The notes below the pieces were generated by a model. It had not been told where the DNA came from, made no database searches, and saw nothing but the letters and a program-made list of their open reading frames with translations. The position numbers and the translations under genes were made by a program. From Chitinophaga parva (GTDB lineage Bacteria; Bacteroidota; Bacteroidia; Chitinophagales; Chitinophagaceae), in assembly GCF_003071345.1 (NCBI RefSeq), contig NZ_QCYK01000003.1, positions 1,054,001 through 1,118,000 on the forward strand: a stretch of 64,000 nt of DNA, in the 5' to 3' direction. Positions 16,112 through 25,404 of the stretch are shown here, piece after piece. The number at the start of each line of letters is the position of its first letter. Position 1 is the stretch's first letter.

Positions 16112-17608
16112 TTGTCACGCTTTATCGCAATCTGGTTCTATCATTTAAAAACAGACTGGTACACTTTAGCTGAGCCGGCACTGAAGCAGGTGCCTTTTGT
16201 GCTGAGTGAAATGAACCGGGGGCGCAAGCTGATCACGGCAGTGAACCCGGTGGCCCTGGACAAGGAACTTTTTCCCGGCATGACCGTGGCGGATGCCAAA
16301 GCACTGGTACCGGGATTGCACGTGAAGGACGATCCACCGGATCTTGCACATACCTTACTGAATACATTAGGCGAATGGTGTATCCGTTATTCTCCCGCTA
16401 TTGCCCTGGATCCGCCAGATGGGTTATTGCTGGAGGCTACGGGTTGCACCCATCTTTGGGGAAGTGATGGCGTATATCTTTCCACCATCAAACATTCCCT
16501 GCGCAAACGCGGCTATCATGTGCGGGCGGCCATTGCAGATACGGTCGGTGCAGCATGGGCTGTAGCCCGCTTTACCAAAGGGGATGGTTATGTACGGGAA
16601 GGGGAACAGGCCGCCGTGCTAAAACCCTTGCCGCCAAAGGCTTTGCGGCTGGAGGAAGTGTTGCTGGACAAGCTGGATAAACTGGGCTTCCGGGAGATAG
16701 ACAGCTTTATGCGCATTCCCCGGAATGTACTGCGCCGCCGTTTTGGGCCGGAGCTGTCCCGCCGGCTGGACCAGGCCCTGGGGTACGCCAGTGAATTACT
16801 GGAGCCCATACAACCACCGGAGCCATATGAAGAGCGGCTGCCCTGCATGGAACCTATTGTGGCAGCAGCAGGCATCCGCATTGCCATAGAACGGTTGCTC
16901 GCGGCACTTTGCCGGCGGCTGGAGGCAGAAGGCAACGGGGTGCGCACGGCTACGCTGCACACGTTCCGCGTGGATGGGAAACGGCAGCAGATCAGCATTG
17001 GCACTAACAGGGCCACCTATCATGTAGCGCACCTGCAAAAATTGTTTGAAGAAAAAGTGTGCATGATAGAACCGGACCTGGGCATAGAAATGTTCCTGCT
17101 GGTAGCGGATAAAACCGGCCCGGTAAAAGTGCCCCAGGTGAAGCTCTGGGCCCAGGACGCCGGCCTGCAGCACGCGGCCCTGGCGGAGTTGCTGGACCGC
17201 ATTGGCAACAAGTTCGGGGAAGAGGTGGTGCACCGTTACCTGCCCGTGGAAAGGCACTGGCCGGAGCGTTCCATACAACCAGCATCTTTGGAAGCGGTAC
17301 CACAAACCGCCTGGAACCACCGGGTAAGAAGGCCGATTATGCTCCTGAAACAGCCGGAAGAGATCACGGTGATGTCTCCCCTGCCGGACTACCCGCCTAT
17401 CAACTTCCGTTATAAGAACCAACTGCACACCGTGCGCAAAGCCAGTGTACCGGGGCGCAAAGAAAGGGAGTGGTGGATGGACGCAGGCCAGCCCAGGGAT
17501 TATTACATGGTGGAAGATGAAAACGGCCGCCGCTACTGGTTATTCCGCCTGGGGCATTATGATGATGTAGTGCCCTGCAAATGGTATATCCACGGATTTT
17601 TCGCTTAG
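16112..17608 (+). CDS. imuB: ImuB, catalytically inactive Y-family polymerase homologue
   Basis: 498 residues. The start is TTG at 16112 (MSRFIAIWFYHLKTDWYTL), where the conserved ImuB N-terminus begins. The fold is Y-family (DinB-like), but the acidic catalytic residues are gone: the first strand reads IAIWFYHLKTDW where active polymerases have DxD, and the second site reads DPPDGLLLEATGCTHLWG where they have SxDE. The little-finger region follows, and the protein ends with the typical ImuB tail CKWYIHGFFA. In known systems ImuB bridges the beta clamp, ImuA and DnaE2. Its position between imuA and dnaE2 supports the call. Confidence 0.9.
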   Translation: MSRFIAIWFYHLKTDWYTLAEPALKQVPFVLSEMNRGRKLITAVNPVALDKELFPGMTVADAKALVPGLHVKDDPPDLAHTLLNTLGEWCIRYSPAIALDPPDGLLLEATGCTHLWGSDGVYLSTIKHSLRKRGYHVRAAIADTVGAAWAVARFTKGDGYVREGEQAAVLKPLPPKALRLEEVLLDKLDKLGFREIDSFMRIPRNVLRRRFGPELSRRLDQALGYASELLEPIQPPEPYEERLPCMEPIVAAAGIRIAIERLLAALCRRLEAEGNGVRTATLHTFRVDGKRQQISIGTNRATYHVAHLQKLFEEKVCMIEPDLGIEMFLLVADKTGPVKVPQVKLWAQDAGLQHAALAELLDRIGNKFGEEVVHRYLPVERHWPERSIQPASLEAVPQTAWNHRVRRPIMLLKQPEEITVMSPLPDYPPINFRYKNQLHTVRKASVPGRKEREWWMDAGQPRDYYMVEDENGRRYWLFRLGHYDDVVPCKWYIHGFFA

Positions 17609-17712
17609 TGATCCAACCATTTCACATCCCTGCTACTTACTGCATAACACCTGCTGTATCATACACTCCCCTGCCAGGCATGTTCACTGTACAGGGTGCA
17701 ATTTGAATTTTC

Positions 17713-20700
17713 ATGTCTTACACAGAACTACAGGTCACTACTAATTTCAGCTTCCTGCGCGGTGCGGCTCACCCGGAAGAGCTGGTAAAACGGGCGCTGG
17801 AACTGCAACACACGGAAATAGCCATTACAGACCGGAACACCCTGGCCGGCATTGTAAGAGCCTATGCCGCGTCTAAAGAAGCGCCTATCCGTGTAATTCC
17901 CGGGTGCCGGCTGGACCTGCTGGATGGGCCTTCCCTCCTGGCCTACCCGGTTAACCAGCAAGCCTATGCGCGCCTGTCGTCCATGCTGAGCACCGGCAAC
18001 CTGCGCGCAGAAAAAGGACAATGCCACCTGTACCAGGAAGATGTTTTTGCCAATGCGCGTGACATGAAATTCATTGCCATAGCACCTTCCTACCTGGATG
18101 CACAGTTCAATTTTGATCCTGCTTTTGTAAAAGACCTGGAACGTTATAAGGATGTTTTTGGAAAAGATCTTTACCTGGCCATTACCCGGACTTACCAGGA
18201 AGAGGAAGACAAAATACTGTTCCGCTTACAGCAACTGGGCCGGCGGCTGGAAGTGCCACTGGTGGCTACAAACGATGTGCATTACCACATCCCGGAGCGC
18301 AGGGAACTACAGGATGTGCTGACCTGTATCCGGGAAAAATGTACGATCTACGAAGCAGGGTTCCGCCTGTTTGAGAACGGGGAACGCTACCTGAAAAAGA
18401 TAGCGGAAATGCAGCGCCTTTTCCGGCAATACCCCGATGCCATCAAATGCACCAAAGAAATTGCAGAAGCCTGTCATTTTTCATTGAACGAGCTGAAATA
18501 CGTGTACCCGGAAGAGATCACCAGCCTGGGACGGTCGCCCCAGGAAGCGCTGGCGGAAGAGACCTACAAAGGTGCACAGAAACGCTACCCGGGTGGCGTG
18601 CCACAAAAGATAAAGGACAGCATTGCACATGAGTTGCGTTTCATTGAAGAAATGGGATACGCGCCTTATTTCCTCACCGTGTACGACATTGTAAATGAAG
18701 CCAACCGCCTTAATATTCTCTGCCAGGGGCGTGGCTCCGCGGCCAATTCCGCGGTGTGTTATTGCCTGGGGATCACCGCGGTGAACCCGATGGAATTTGA
18801 ACTGCTTTTTGAGCGCTTTATTTCCGCTGCGCGCAATGAGCCACCGGATATTGACGTAGACTTTGAGCATGAGCGCAGGGAGGAGATCATGCAATACATC
18901 TACAATAAATATGGGCGCGACCGGGCAGCTATTGTAGCCACCGTAACACAGATGCATACCAAGGGCGCCATCCGGGATGTGGGCAAGGTAATGGGGCTTT
19001 CTGTAGATACCATTGGAAAACTGGCGGCTTCTGTATGGCATTTTACAGAAGAATGGTTTGATGAAAAACGCCTGGTGGAACAAGGACTGAACCCGCATGA
19101 TCAGCACCTGCGCAAGGTGTTGCAGCTTACAGGCCAGTACATTGGTTTTCCCAGGCAGCTGGGGCAGCACACCGGCGGCTTCGTGATCACGCAGGGAAAG
19201 CTCACGGAACTGTGCCCCGTGCTGAATGCCCGCATGGAAGACCGCACCTGTATTGAATGGAACAAGGATGATATTGATACGCTGGGCTTCCTGAAGATAG
19301 ATGTACTGGCATTGGGCATGCTCACGTGTATCCGCAAATGCTTTGACCTGCTGCGGGATCATTACAACCTGCCACTGACACTGGCTACGGTGCCTACCAA
19401 CGTAACAGCGGTGTACGATATGATCTGTAAAGGAGATACCATCGGGGTGTTCCAGATAGAAAGCCGCGCGCAACAAGCCATGCTGCCGCGTTTGAAGCCC
19501 CGGGAATTTTATGATCTCGTAATTGAAGTGGCCATTGTAAGGCCCGGGCCTATCCAGGGGGACATGGTGCATCCTTATTTGAGACGGCGGAATGAATTGG
19601 AAGAAGTTGTTTATCCCAAAGGATTGGAAGAAATTCTTAAGCGCACATTAGGTGTGCCCCTGTTCCAGGAGCAGGCCATGAAAATAGCCATTGTAGCGGC
19701 AGATTTCACCCCGGCGGAAGCGGATGAACTGCGTCGCGCCATGGCCACGTTCAAAGCCAAGGGCGTAGTGAATAAGTTTAAAACAAAGCTCATTGAAGGT
19801 ATGTTGAAGAACGGCTATGAGCAGGACTTTGCGGAGCGTATCTACAGGCAGCTGGAAGGTTTTGGCAGCTATGGTTTCCCGGAAAGCCATGCCGCCAGCT
19901 TTGCACTGCTGGTATATATTTCTTCCTGGATCAAATGTATGCACCCGGATGTATTTGCCTGCGGGTTGCTGAACAGCCAGCCGATGGGCTTTTATGCGCC
20001 AGCCCAGATAGTACGCGATGCGAGGGAGCACGATGTGGTGGTACTGCCGGTGGATGTGAATTTTTCCTGCTGGGACAATACCCTGGAACCGCAGGAAGGC
20101 AAACCATGGCACGCCCTGCGCCTGGGTTTCCGCCAGGTGAAAAGCCTGGGCGAAGAAGCGCTGCAGCCCTTGCTGCATGCGCGCCCCCAACGGTTTGATA
20201 CCATCCTTGCCTTACATGAGCAAGGTCTTTCCGTGCGTATCCTGGAAGTACTGGCAGATGCAGATGCTTTCCGCTCCATGGGGCTGGACCGGCGCCAGGC
20301 CCTGTGGGAGATCACGTCCCTGCACGACCGGCCCATTGCCCTCTTTGAAGGCCAGCCCTCCGCAAGCACCTTTGAAGCGCCGGTGCAGCTGCCATTGATG
20401 ACGCCCTCGGAACATGTGGTGCAGGATTATGCCGCCATGGCCCTCTCGCTCAAGGCCCACCCGGTAAGCTTTGTACGGGAGCAGCTTACAGCACTGCAGG
20501 TACTCTCCACGGAAGACCTGCTGGCGCTGAATGACGGGGACCCCTTGCGGGTAGCGGGCTTGGTGCTGGTAAAACAAAGGCCCGGCACTGCTTCCGGCAT
20601 CTGCTTCATCACCATTGAAGATGAGAAAGGCGTGAGCAACCTGGTGGTGTTCCAGAAATTATTTGACCACTACCGGAAGGAAATATTGGGCGCCAAATTG

Positions 20701-20832
20701 CTCATGGTGGAAGGCACCATGCAAAGGGAAGGTGAAGTAAGGCACGTGGTGGTGAAACGCTGCTATAACCTTACCTACCTGCTGCGCAAAGATGCCCATG
20801 ATGTGATGCCGGGTGGCCGCAATTTCCGCTAG
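17713..20832 (+). CDS. dnaE2: DnaE2 (ImuC), error-prone DNA polymerase III alpha subunit
   Basis: 1039 residues, typical of DnaE2 and shorter than replicative DnaE. The PHP domain occupies about 1-280 (start MSYTELQVTTNFSFLRGAAHPEELV is diagnostic for DnaE2). The polymerase site includes PPDIDVDFEHERREE with acidic residues at 379, 381 and 383. CQGRGSAANSAVCYCLGI and LEGFGSYGFPESHAASFALLVY are conserved family blocks. An OB domain lies at about 930-1010 (LRVAGLVLVKQRPGTASG, ICFITIEDEKGVSNLVVF). It performs damage-tolerant synthesis with ImuA/ImuB. The stop overlaps the convergent aminopeptidase stop by four bases (CTAG, 20829-20832). Confidence 0.95.
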   Translation: MSYTELQVTTNFSFLRGAAHPEELVKRALELQHTEIAITDRNTLAGIVRAYAASKEAPIRVIPGCRLDLLDGPSLLAYPVNQQAYARLSSMLSTGNLRAEKGQCHLYQEDVFANARDMKFIAIAPSYLDAQFNFDPAFVKDLERYKDVFGKDLYLAITRTYQEEEDKILFRLQQLGRRLEVPLVATNDVHYHIPERRELQDVLTCIREKCTIYEAGFRLFENGERYLKKIAEMQRLFRQYPDAIKCTKEIAEACHFSLNELKYVYPEEITSLGRSPQEALAEETYKGAQKRYPGGVPQKIKDSIAHELRFIEEMGYAPYFLTVYDIVNEANRLNILCQGRGSAANSAVCYCLGITAVNPMEFELLFERFISAARNEPPDIDVDFEHERREEIMQYIYNKYGRDRAAIVATVTQMHTKGAIRDVGKVMGLSVDTIGKLAASVWHFTEEWFDEKRLVEQGLNPHDQHLRKVLQLTGQYIGFPRQLGQHTGGFVITQGKLTELCPVLNARMEDRTCIEWNKDDIDTLGFLKIDVLALGMLTCIRKCFDLLRDHYNLPLTLATVPTNVTAVYDMICKGDTIGVFQIESRAQQAMLPRLKPREFYDLVIEVAIVRPGPIQGDMVHPYLRRRNELEEVVYPKGLEEILKRTLGVPLFQEQAMKIAIVAADFTPAEADELRRAMATFKAKGVVNKFKTKLIEGMLKNGYEQDFAERIYRQLEGFGSYGFPESHAASFALLVYISSWIKCMHPDVFACGLLNSQPMGFYAPAQIVRDAREHDVVVLPVDVNFSCWDNTLEPQEGKPWHALRLGFRQVKSLGEEALQPLLHARPQRFDTILALHEQGLSVRILEVLADADAFRSMGLDRRQALWEITSLHDRPIALFEGQPSASTFEAPVQLPLMTPSEHVVQDYAAMALSLKAHPVSFVREQLTALQVLSTEDLLALNDGDPLRVAGLVLVKQRPGTASGICFITIEDEKGVSNLVVFQKLFDHYRKEILGAKLLMVEGTMQREGEVRHVVVKRCYNLTYLLRKDAHDVMPGGRNFR

Positions 20833-23630
20833 TGCAGGATGGTCTGCGTTCTGCGCAGGTTGTCCGTAGCCTGCAGGATCTGTGCTTTGAGTTTTGGATT
20901 ATAACCCGGATGTGCCTGCAGAAATGTTTCCACCGCCTGCCAGGCAACCGGGTCCTGGTACATGCTGAACGTGGCATTCAGCCAGGACTGTGGGAAAAAG
21001 ATGTCGCCGGTGCGTTGGATCTCTTCCAGCAGGGAAAGGCTTTGTGGCAGGTATTTCAATGCTGTTTGCTGGCGCAGGGGATGATGCAGGTAATAGAGCG
21101 CCGTTACCACCCAGGCTTCTTTCTGGCGGCTGGCCCGGTCGGACAGGGCGGCAAAGAAACGGTCGCGCACCGTGCTATCGGGTGAGAGTGCGGGTTGCAG
21201 GTATTGCAGGCGTTTTCGGCGGTCAGGATCTGCAATGCGCGCCAGCTGCCGGTCCAGCACCGTGGCGGCCGTGTCAGCTTTCAGGGCAATAGACAAGGCC
21301 AGGCTGGTGTAATCATCTTCACTGAGGGTTACCTTCGGCGGCGCCTTTTTATCCTGCCAGATAGCGTATATGCGTGCCTGTGCGGCGGCAGTGCTGTATA
21401 CATCCTGGTAGGCTTTAAATAACAGCTTGCGGTTGTTGGGCGCCTCCTGTGCTTCCAGGGCCGTCCAGAGCGCGGTTTCCAGCATGGCGGTGTACTGGCT
21501 GCGTTGTGTGGCGGGAATAAATTCCCAGTAGATGTTGGTGATATAACCGCTCAGCAAACGCAGGTTCATTTCATCCCGCTCAGCCGGCAGTCCTTTTACA
21601 AACAGCCGCAACAGGTCAGCGGGTTTGTAAGTGCGGCCCGCCAGCATGTTCTCGTAATCGTTGATATAAATGGCTGCGCGTTGCAGGCCATTGGGCAGCC
21701 CGAAAATACCGGTACCCAGGGCACTGTCCACCGGGAAAAGGCCGTATCCCCTGCCGTCTGTATTGAAGAGGATGTGTTGCGGAACGGGCAATGCCTGCGG
21801 GAATGGTATAACGGTGTGTGCGCCTTTGGCGGCTACGGTGATCACGGTGTCATAGCCCGGGTACACCAGGGAAATATTGAAGTATTGCGGCCATACGCGT
21901 TGTGCATTTCCGCTTTCCGCCTGCTGATCGATATAGAGGGCGCTGAGACGGTCCCGGGTTACGATACTTTGGGCGCTGAACACCGGGCGGCCGGTCTCAT
22001 TCACCCACACCTTGTTCCATTGCTCCAGGTCATTGGGCGTGTATCTGCCCAGTATTTTGATCAGGTCCGGCCAGGTAGCGTTATCGTAGGCGTATGTTTT
22101 CAGGTACTCGCGGATGCCCTGCCGGAAGGCGTTTGCGCCCATCAGCAGTTCCAGCTGCCGCATCATAATGGGAGCTTTGTGATAAATGATATTGCCGTAC
22201 ATGGTGCCCGCTTCCTGCAGGTTACCCAGCTGCTGGCGTATGGGATTGGCACCGGGCGTCCGGTCTACGCCATACGCCGCGGGATAGTGGTCCAGCAGGA
22301 ATTTCTGGTTGAAGGTGGCATTGCCCATTACTTTTTCCGTCACCTTATCGGCCATGAAATTGGCAAATACTTCTTTCATCCATACGTCGTTGAACCATTG
22401 CATGGTCACCAGGTCGCCAAACCACATGTGCGCGGTTTCGTGTGAAATAAGGTTGGCGCGGGCTATGTACTGGTCCTTTGTGGCGCCCTGGTCCAGGAAA
22501 AGACTGGAGGCTTTGTACTGCACTTCACCAGGGTGTTCCATGCCGCCAAACTGGAAGTCAGGAATGCCTACAAACCCTACTTTCTGGAAAGGAAATGGAA
22601 TACCCGTCCATTGCTCCAGGAAGCGGATGGCAGCTTGATGGGCAAGGAATATGGAGTCCACGCTGAGGTGGATCTTGGCAGTGTCTGTTTCCCGGTAAAG
22701 GAAGTGTGCACTGCGCTCGCCTACCGGTTGTTCCACATACTGGTATTTGCCGGCCGTAAAGGAAAACAGGTAGGTGGGCAGCGGGTCGGAGGTGAAAAAG
22801 AAATAGCGGGTCTGGTCTCCACTCCGCAAGGTGTTGCTTACACTGCCATTGGCCAGTACTTTCCAGTCGCTGGGCACGTCCAGCGTAAGGCGGAAGCGGC
22901 TTTTGAGATTGGGCTGGTCAAAGCAGGGAAATACGGTGCGTGCACGGTCCGGAACAAACAGGGCGTACACATATTCGTCATTACGGTTCAGGGATGCATC
23001 GCCGGCGGTGAAGCTGATCGTTACATTGTTTTCGCCTTTACGGAGGGAGGCTGCAGGAAGCAGGAGATGTTCCTGTTGCAGGTTGATGGCCACGGGACGG
23101 CCATTAACAGCGAGTTGGTGCACTGCGGTAGCTGGTTGCTTAAAGTCCAGCTGCAGCGGGGCTTTGTTATCGCGTAGCCGGAAACGGACCGTTTCTGTGC
23201 CGGATATGGGATCCTGTTTTTTAGCCGGGATCTGGAATGCAAGTGTGTATTGTATGTCTTGCAGCACAGCCTTGCGGTAGCTGGCCAGGGCAAAAGATAC
23301 GCCTGGTTCCAGGGCCGGTACTGGCGGAATTGCGGGTGCCCCTGCAATGTTGGAAGTACTATGCTTAGGATGGCCGGAAGCCGTTGCAGACGGGCTGACG
23401 CTTGTTGTTCCCAAGCCGGAAGTACTATGCATAGGATGGCCGGAAGCCGTTGCAGACGGGCTGACGCTTGTTGTTCCCAAGCCGGAAGTACTATGCGTAG
23501 GATGGCCGGAAGCCTGCTTTACAGCGTTGGTGTTTGTTTGTACAGGTGCAATTGGTTGGCTGGTTGGCTGGCCCATGGCGGCTTCCATGACGGAACCTGC
23601 CAGTATGGCCAGGATGGTGGTGCGCTTCAT
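20829..23630 (-). CDS. M1-family metalloaminopeptidase with repeat-containing N-terminus
   Basis: Secreted zinc aminopeptidase of 933 residues. A signal peptide (1-20, ending AAMGQ) is followed by a low-complexity stretch holding a 22-residue repeat (ASGHPMHSTSGLGTTSVSPSAT) in two full copies and one partial. The M1 N-terminal beta domain (about 105-300) follows. The catalytic domain has GGMEHPGE (substrate-binding GxMEN-like motif) and the zinc motif HETAH (397-401), with the third ligand Glu420 exactly 18 residues later in NDVWMKEVFANF. The C-terminal half is a helical ERAP1-like domain. It probably degrades peptides in the periplasm or at the surface. The extra N-terminal repeats are not part of the family core. 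Confidence 0.93.
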   Translation of the reverse strand: MKRTTILAILAGSVMEAAMGQPTSQPIAPVQTNTNAVKQASGHPTHSTSGLGTTSVSPSATASGHPMHSTSGLGTTSVSPSATASGHPKHSTSNIAGAPAIPPVPALEPGVSFALASYRKAVLQDIQYTLAFQIPAKKQDPISGTETVRFRLRDNKAPLQLDFKQPATAVHQLAVNGRPVAINLQQEHLLLPAASLRKGENNVTISFTAGDASLNRNDEYVYALFVPDRARTVFPCFDQPNLKSRFRLTLDVPSDWKVLANGSVSNTLRSGDQTRYFFFTSDPLPTYLFSFTAGKYQYVEQPVGERSAHFLYRETDTAKIHLSVDSIFLAHQAAIRFLEQWTGIPFPFQKVGFVGIPDFQFGGMEHPGEVQYKASSLFLDQGATKDQYIARANLISHETAHMWFGDLVTMQWFNDVWMKEVFANFMADKVTEKVMGNATFNQKFLLDHYPAAYGVDRTPGANPIRQQLGNLQEAGTMYGNIIYHKAPIMMRQLELLMGANAFRQGIREYLKTYAYDNATWPDLIKILGRYTPNDLEQWNKVWVNETGRPVFSAQSIVTRDRLSALYIDQQAESGNAQRVWPQYFNISLVYPGYDTVITVAAKGAHTVIPFPQALPVPQHILFNTDGRGYGLFPVDSALGTGIFGLPNGLQRAAIYINDYENMLAGRTYKPADLLRLFVKGLPAERDEMNLRLLSGYITNIYWEFIPATQRSQYTAMLETALWTALEAQEAPNNRKLLFKAYQDVYSTAAAQARIYAIWQDKKAPPKVTLSEDDYTSLALSIALKADTAATVLDRQLARIADPDRRKRLQYLQPALSPDSTVRDRFFAALSDRASRQKEAWVVTALYYLHHPLRQQTALKYLPQSLSLLEEIQRTGDIFFPQSWLNATFSMYQDPVAWQAVETFLQAHPGYNPKLKAQILQATDNLRRTQTILH
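23352..23514. repeat. 66-bp direct repeat inside the aminopeptidase gene
   Basis: Two nearly identical 66-base units (23352-23417 and 23418-23483) and a 31-base partial third (23484-23514), differing only at a few bases such as CTTAGG/CATAGG/CGTAGG. In frame they encode the 22-residue Ser/Thr/Gly/His-rich repeat between signal peptide and catalytic domain. Copy number may vary by slippage or recombination. Confidence 0.9.
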
Positions 23631-23771
23631 GCAAGTTGGTTTGGCAGAGCGCTAAGATAAGGGTCTCCGGCTTATTTCACAATGAAAGGCCTTTCTTCTT
23701 CCCCGTTTACACGGCGCACATACACATCGTGCCGGCGGAAAGGCACCACGATGCCGGCATCACGAAAAAAA

Positions 23772-24611
23772 TTACTGGCCATGGTCAGCCGACAACCGGT
23801 ATGCTGCCACAGATCTTCCCAAAAAAGTAGGCACATACACTGTTTTCGTTTCGGGGTCATAACCAATATCCGCGGTTTTATGATTGGTCTCATGGGTATC
23901 CAGTAACAATTGTTTGTCGCCTGCGGCATTTACATAATACAGCCATCCGCCCCAGGATGTCACCAGGAAATCGCCGTTGCCAACGGGTTCTATGCCATCG
24001 CCTCCATGCTCCAGGTCACAAAGCTTTCTCACCTTATGCGGCGCGTCAGATACGTACATGCCATCACCGGTGAGGATGTATACCAGTTTGCCCACCGCCT
24101 TAATGCCGTTCACGCCTTTAAGGCTGTCCGCATATAGCGAGGGCTTTTCTTCTTGAATCTTAAATACATTGGACTGCTGCGTATCTGTTACATACACGGT
24201 ACCATCATTGGCCACCGTAATATCATTAAGCCCCTTGGCGCCGGGTACCGGTATTTTATGATCAATCCTGTTTGCCGGAATATCGATCACCACCACGTTG
24301 GAAAGATCCGCCACGTACAGCAGGTTTCCATAACGGGCCAGCCCTTTCGGGGCATCCAGGCCGGTGATCCAGGTATCGCTCAGCACCTTGCCGTGATGGT
24401 CCAGCCGGGCCACGCCGCCTTTATGGTCCGCCGCCCAGGCGCCTCCGTCTATCAGGGAAACGTATAGGCATTCCCGTTGGGGCAGCACGGATTCGGGGAT
24501 GGCCAGCACGCTGTCTGTTTCCCAAAGTTTATCTACCCGGTGTTGCGCGATGGAGGGCCGGCCTGTGGCCAATGCCAGGGCAAGCACAGACATGGAAAGG
24601 GTACAACGCAT
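23772..24611 (-). CDS. Exported SMP-30/NHL-like beta-propeller protein
   Basis: 279 residues. The signal peptide MRCTLSMSVLALALATGRPSIAQ is followed by a six-bladed-propeller-type repeat pattern: DGGAWAADHKGGVARLDHHGKV, WITGLDAPKGLARYGNLLYVADL, VPGAKGLNDITVANDGTVYVTDT, SLKGVNGIKAVGKLVYILTGDG, HGGDGIEPVGNGDFLVTSWGG. The spaced Gly-Asp and Asn-Asp positions resemble the divalent-metal site of SMP-30/gluconolactonase-like proteins. No reaction can be assigned. It is a single gene, followed on the same strand by the aminopeptidase 141 bases later. Confidence 0.78.
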   Translation of the reverse strand: MRCTLSMSVLALALATGRPSIAQHRVDKLWETDSVLAIPESVLPQRECLYVSLIDGGAWAADHKGGVARLDHHGKVLSDTWITGLDAPKGLARYGNLLYVADLSNVVVIDIPANRIDHKIPVPGAKGLNDITVANDGTVYVTDTQQSNVFKIQEEKPSLYADSLKGVNGIKAVGKLVYILTGDGMYVSDAPHKVRKLCDLEHGGDGIEPVGNGDFLVTSWGGWLYYVNAAGDKQLLLDTHETNHKTADIGYDPETKTVYVPTFLGRSVAAYRLSADHGQ

Positions 24612-24635
24612 AAAATGGTGAGGTTAAAGGTGATA

Positions 24636-24682
24636 CTAAGTTAGCTACTTGTTACGTGGTATGTGCTCCCCTAAATTAGCTA
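24636..24682. promoter_or_regulatory. Two direct repeats upstream of the SMP-30-like gene
   Basis: CTAAGTTAGCTA (24636-24647) and CTAAATTAGCTA (24671-24682) differ at one base, lie 35 bases apart, and sit 25 and 60 bases upstream of the minus-strand start at 24611. Each contains the self-complementary core TTAGCTAA or close to it. They may be binding sites; nothing else identifies the factor. Confidence 0.3.
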
Positions 24683-25015
24683 AATATTATCTTGAAGGCC
24701 TGTTTTTTTGCCTGTTTGGACCGTACAAAAAGCAATTTATTATCACCTACCCCCAATCCAATTACCCGTCAAACAGCGCATTTCTGGCCTCGGCACTACC
24801 GCAGCCAAAGACGACAACGACCTGCTGCCCGCGCACTTCGCCGGCGCACGGAACGATGACGATGCTACCCTGGCGGCGGTGCGCCCGGCTCCCTGCGCTA
24901 ACATGGGTGGCACCCATCTGGCGAGGATGGTGGCCGCTTCGCCGGCCGCTGTGCAAATGATGTACAGCGGCCTTTTTGCACGCGATAGCCGGTGCCGCTC
25001 AAAAAAATAATTTGC
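24683..25015. other. Intergenic stretch without recognisable gene
   Basis: About 330 bases between the SMP-30-like gene and the arsR operators. It is GC-rich in the middle (24830-24960). Open frames of about 100 codons exist on both strands, but none resembles a known family, has a start site or keeps a signal. Nothing is annotated here. Confidence 0.5.
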
Positions 25016-25057
25016 GCAAGTAAATACTTGCACATATATTCGCAAGTAATTACTTGC
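25016..25057. promoter_or_regulatory. Paired palindromic operators of the arsR-like gene
   Basis: GCAAGTAAATACTTGC (25016-25031) and GCAAGTAATTACTTGC (25042-25057) are near-identical 16-bp palindromes 26 bases apart. The second ends 5 bases before the arsR ATG. They are the obvious autoregulatory sites for the ArsR-family protein encoded next. Confidence 0.8.
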
Positions 25058-25062
25058 ATATT

Positions 25063-25404
25063 ATGAAAGCCAGACGTGACGTATACCAGGCTATTGCAGA
25101 CCCCACCCGCCGGGCTATCATTGGCATGATTGCAGCGGGGCCTCAGAATGTAAATACCATCGCGGAACATTTTACCGTGACCCGGCAGGCCATTTCCCTG
25201 CACGTGAAGATCCTGGAAGACTGTGGCCTCATCGTGATCCACCGGCAGGGGCGCGACCGTTTTTGCGAAGCGCAACTGGACCAGCTCAGCGAAGTGGCTT
25301 CCTGGGTGGAGCAATACCGCCAGCACTATGAACGCAAGCTGGACAAACTGGAAACTTACCTTGAACAACTCAAAAAAGCAAAATATGGAAAGTCAAAAAA
25401 GTAG
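25063..25404 (+). CDS. ArsR-family winged-helix repressor
   Basis: 113 residues. The ATG at 25063 starts MKARRDVYQAIADPTRRAIIGMI, the standard beginning of the ArsR subgroup paired with SRPBCC proteins. The helix-turn-helix is NTIAEHFTVTRQAISLHVKILEDCGL, followed by the beta-hairpin wing VIHRQGRDRFCEAQLDQL. No metal-binding Cys pair of classical ArsR proteins is seen, so it is probably not a metal sensor. It overlaps the next gene by 20 bases and forms an operon with it and the hydrolase. Confidence 0.92.
   Translation: MKARRDVYQAIADPTRRAIIGMIAAGPQNVNTIAEHFTVTRQAISLHVKILEDCGLIVIHRQGRDRFCEAQLDQLSEVASWVEQYRQHYERKLDKLETYLEQLKKAKYGKSKK

Noticed and set aside
23672-23929. An 85-codon minus-strand frame overlapping the end of the SMP-30-like gene
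   Set aside because: Most of it is a shadow of the propeller gene in another frame. The tail (VYVRRVNGEEERPFIVK) looks protein-like but no family or start could be supported.
24649-25010. Overlapping frames of about 100 codons in the gap before arsR
   Set aside because: No homology, no start signal, compositionally biased; several frames overlap on both strands, as expected for GC-rich non-coding DNA.
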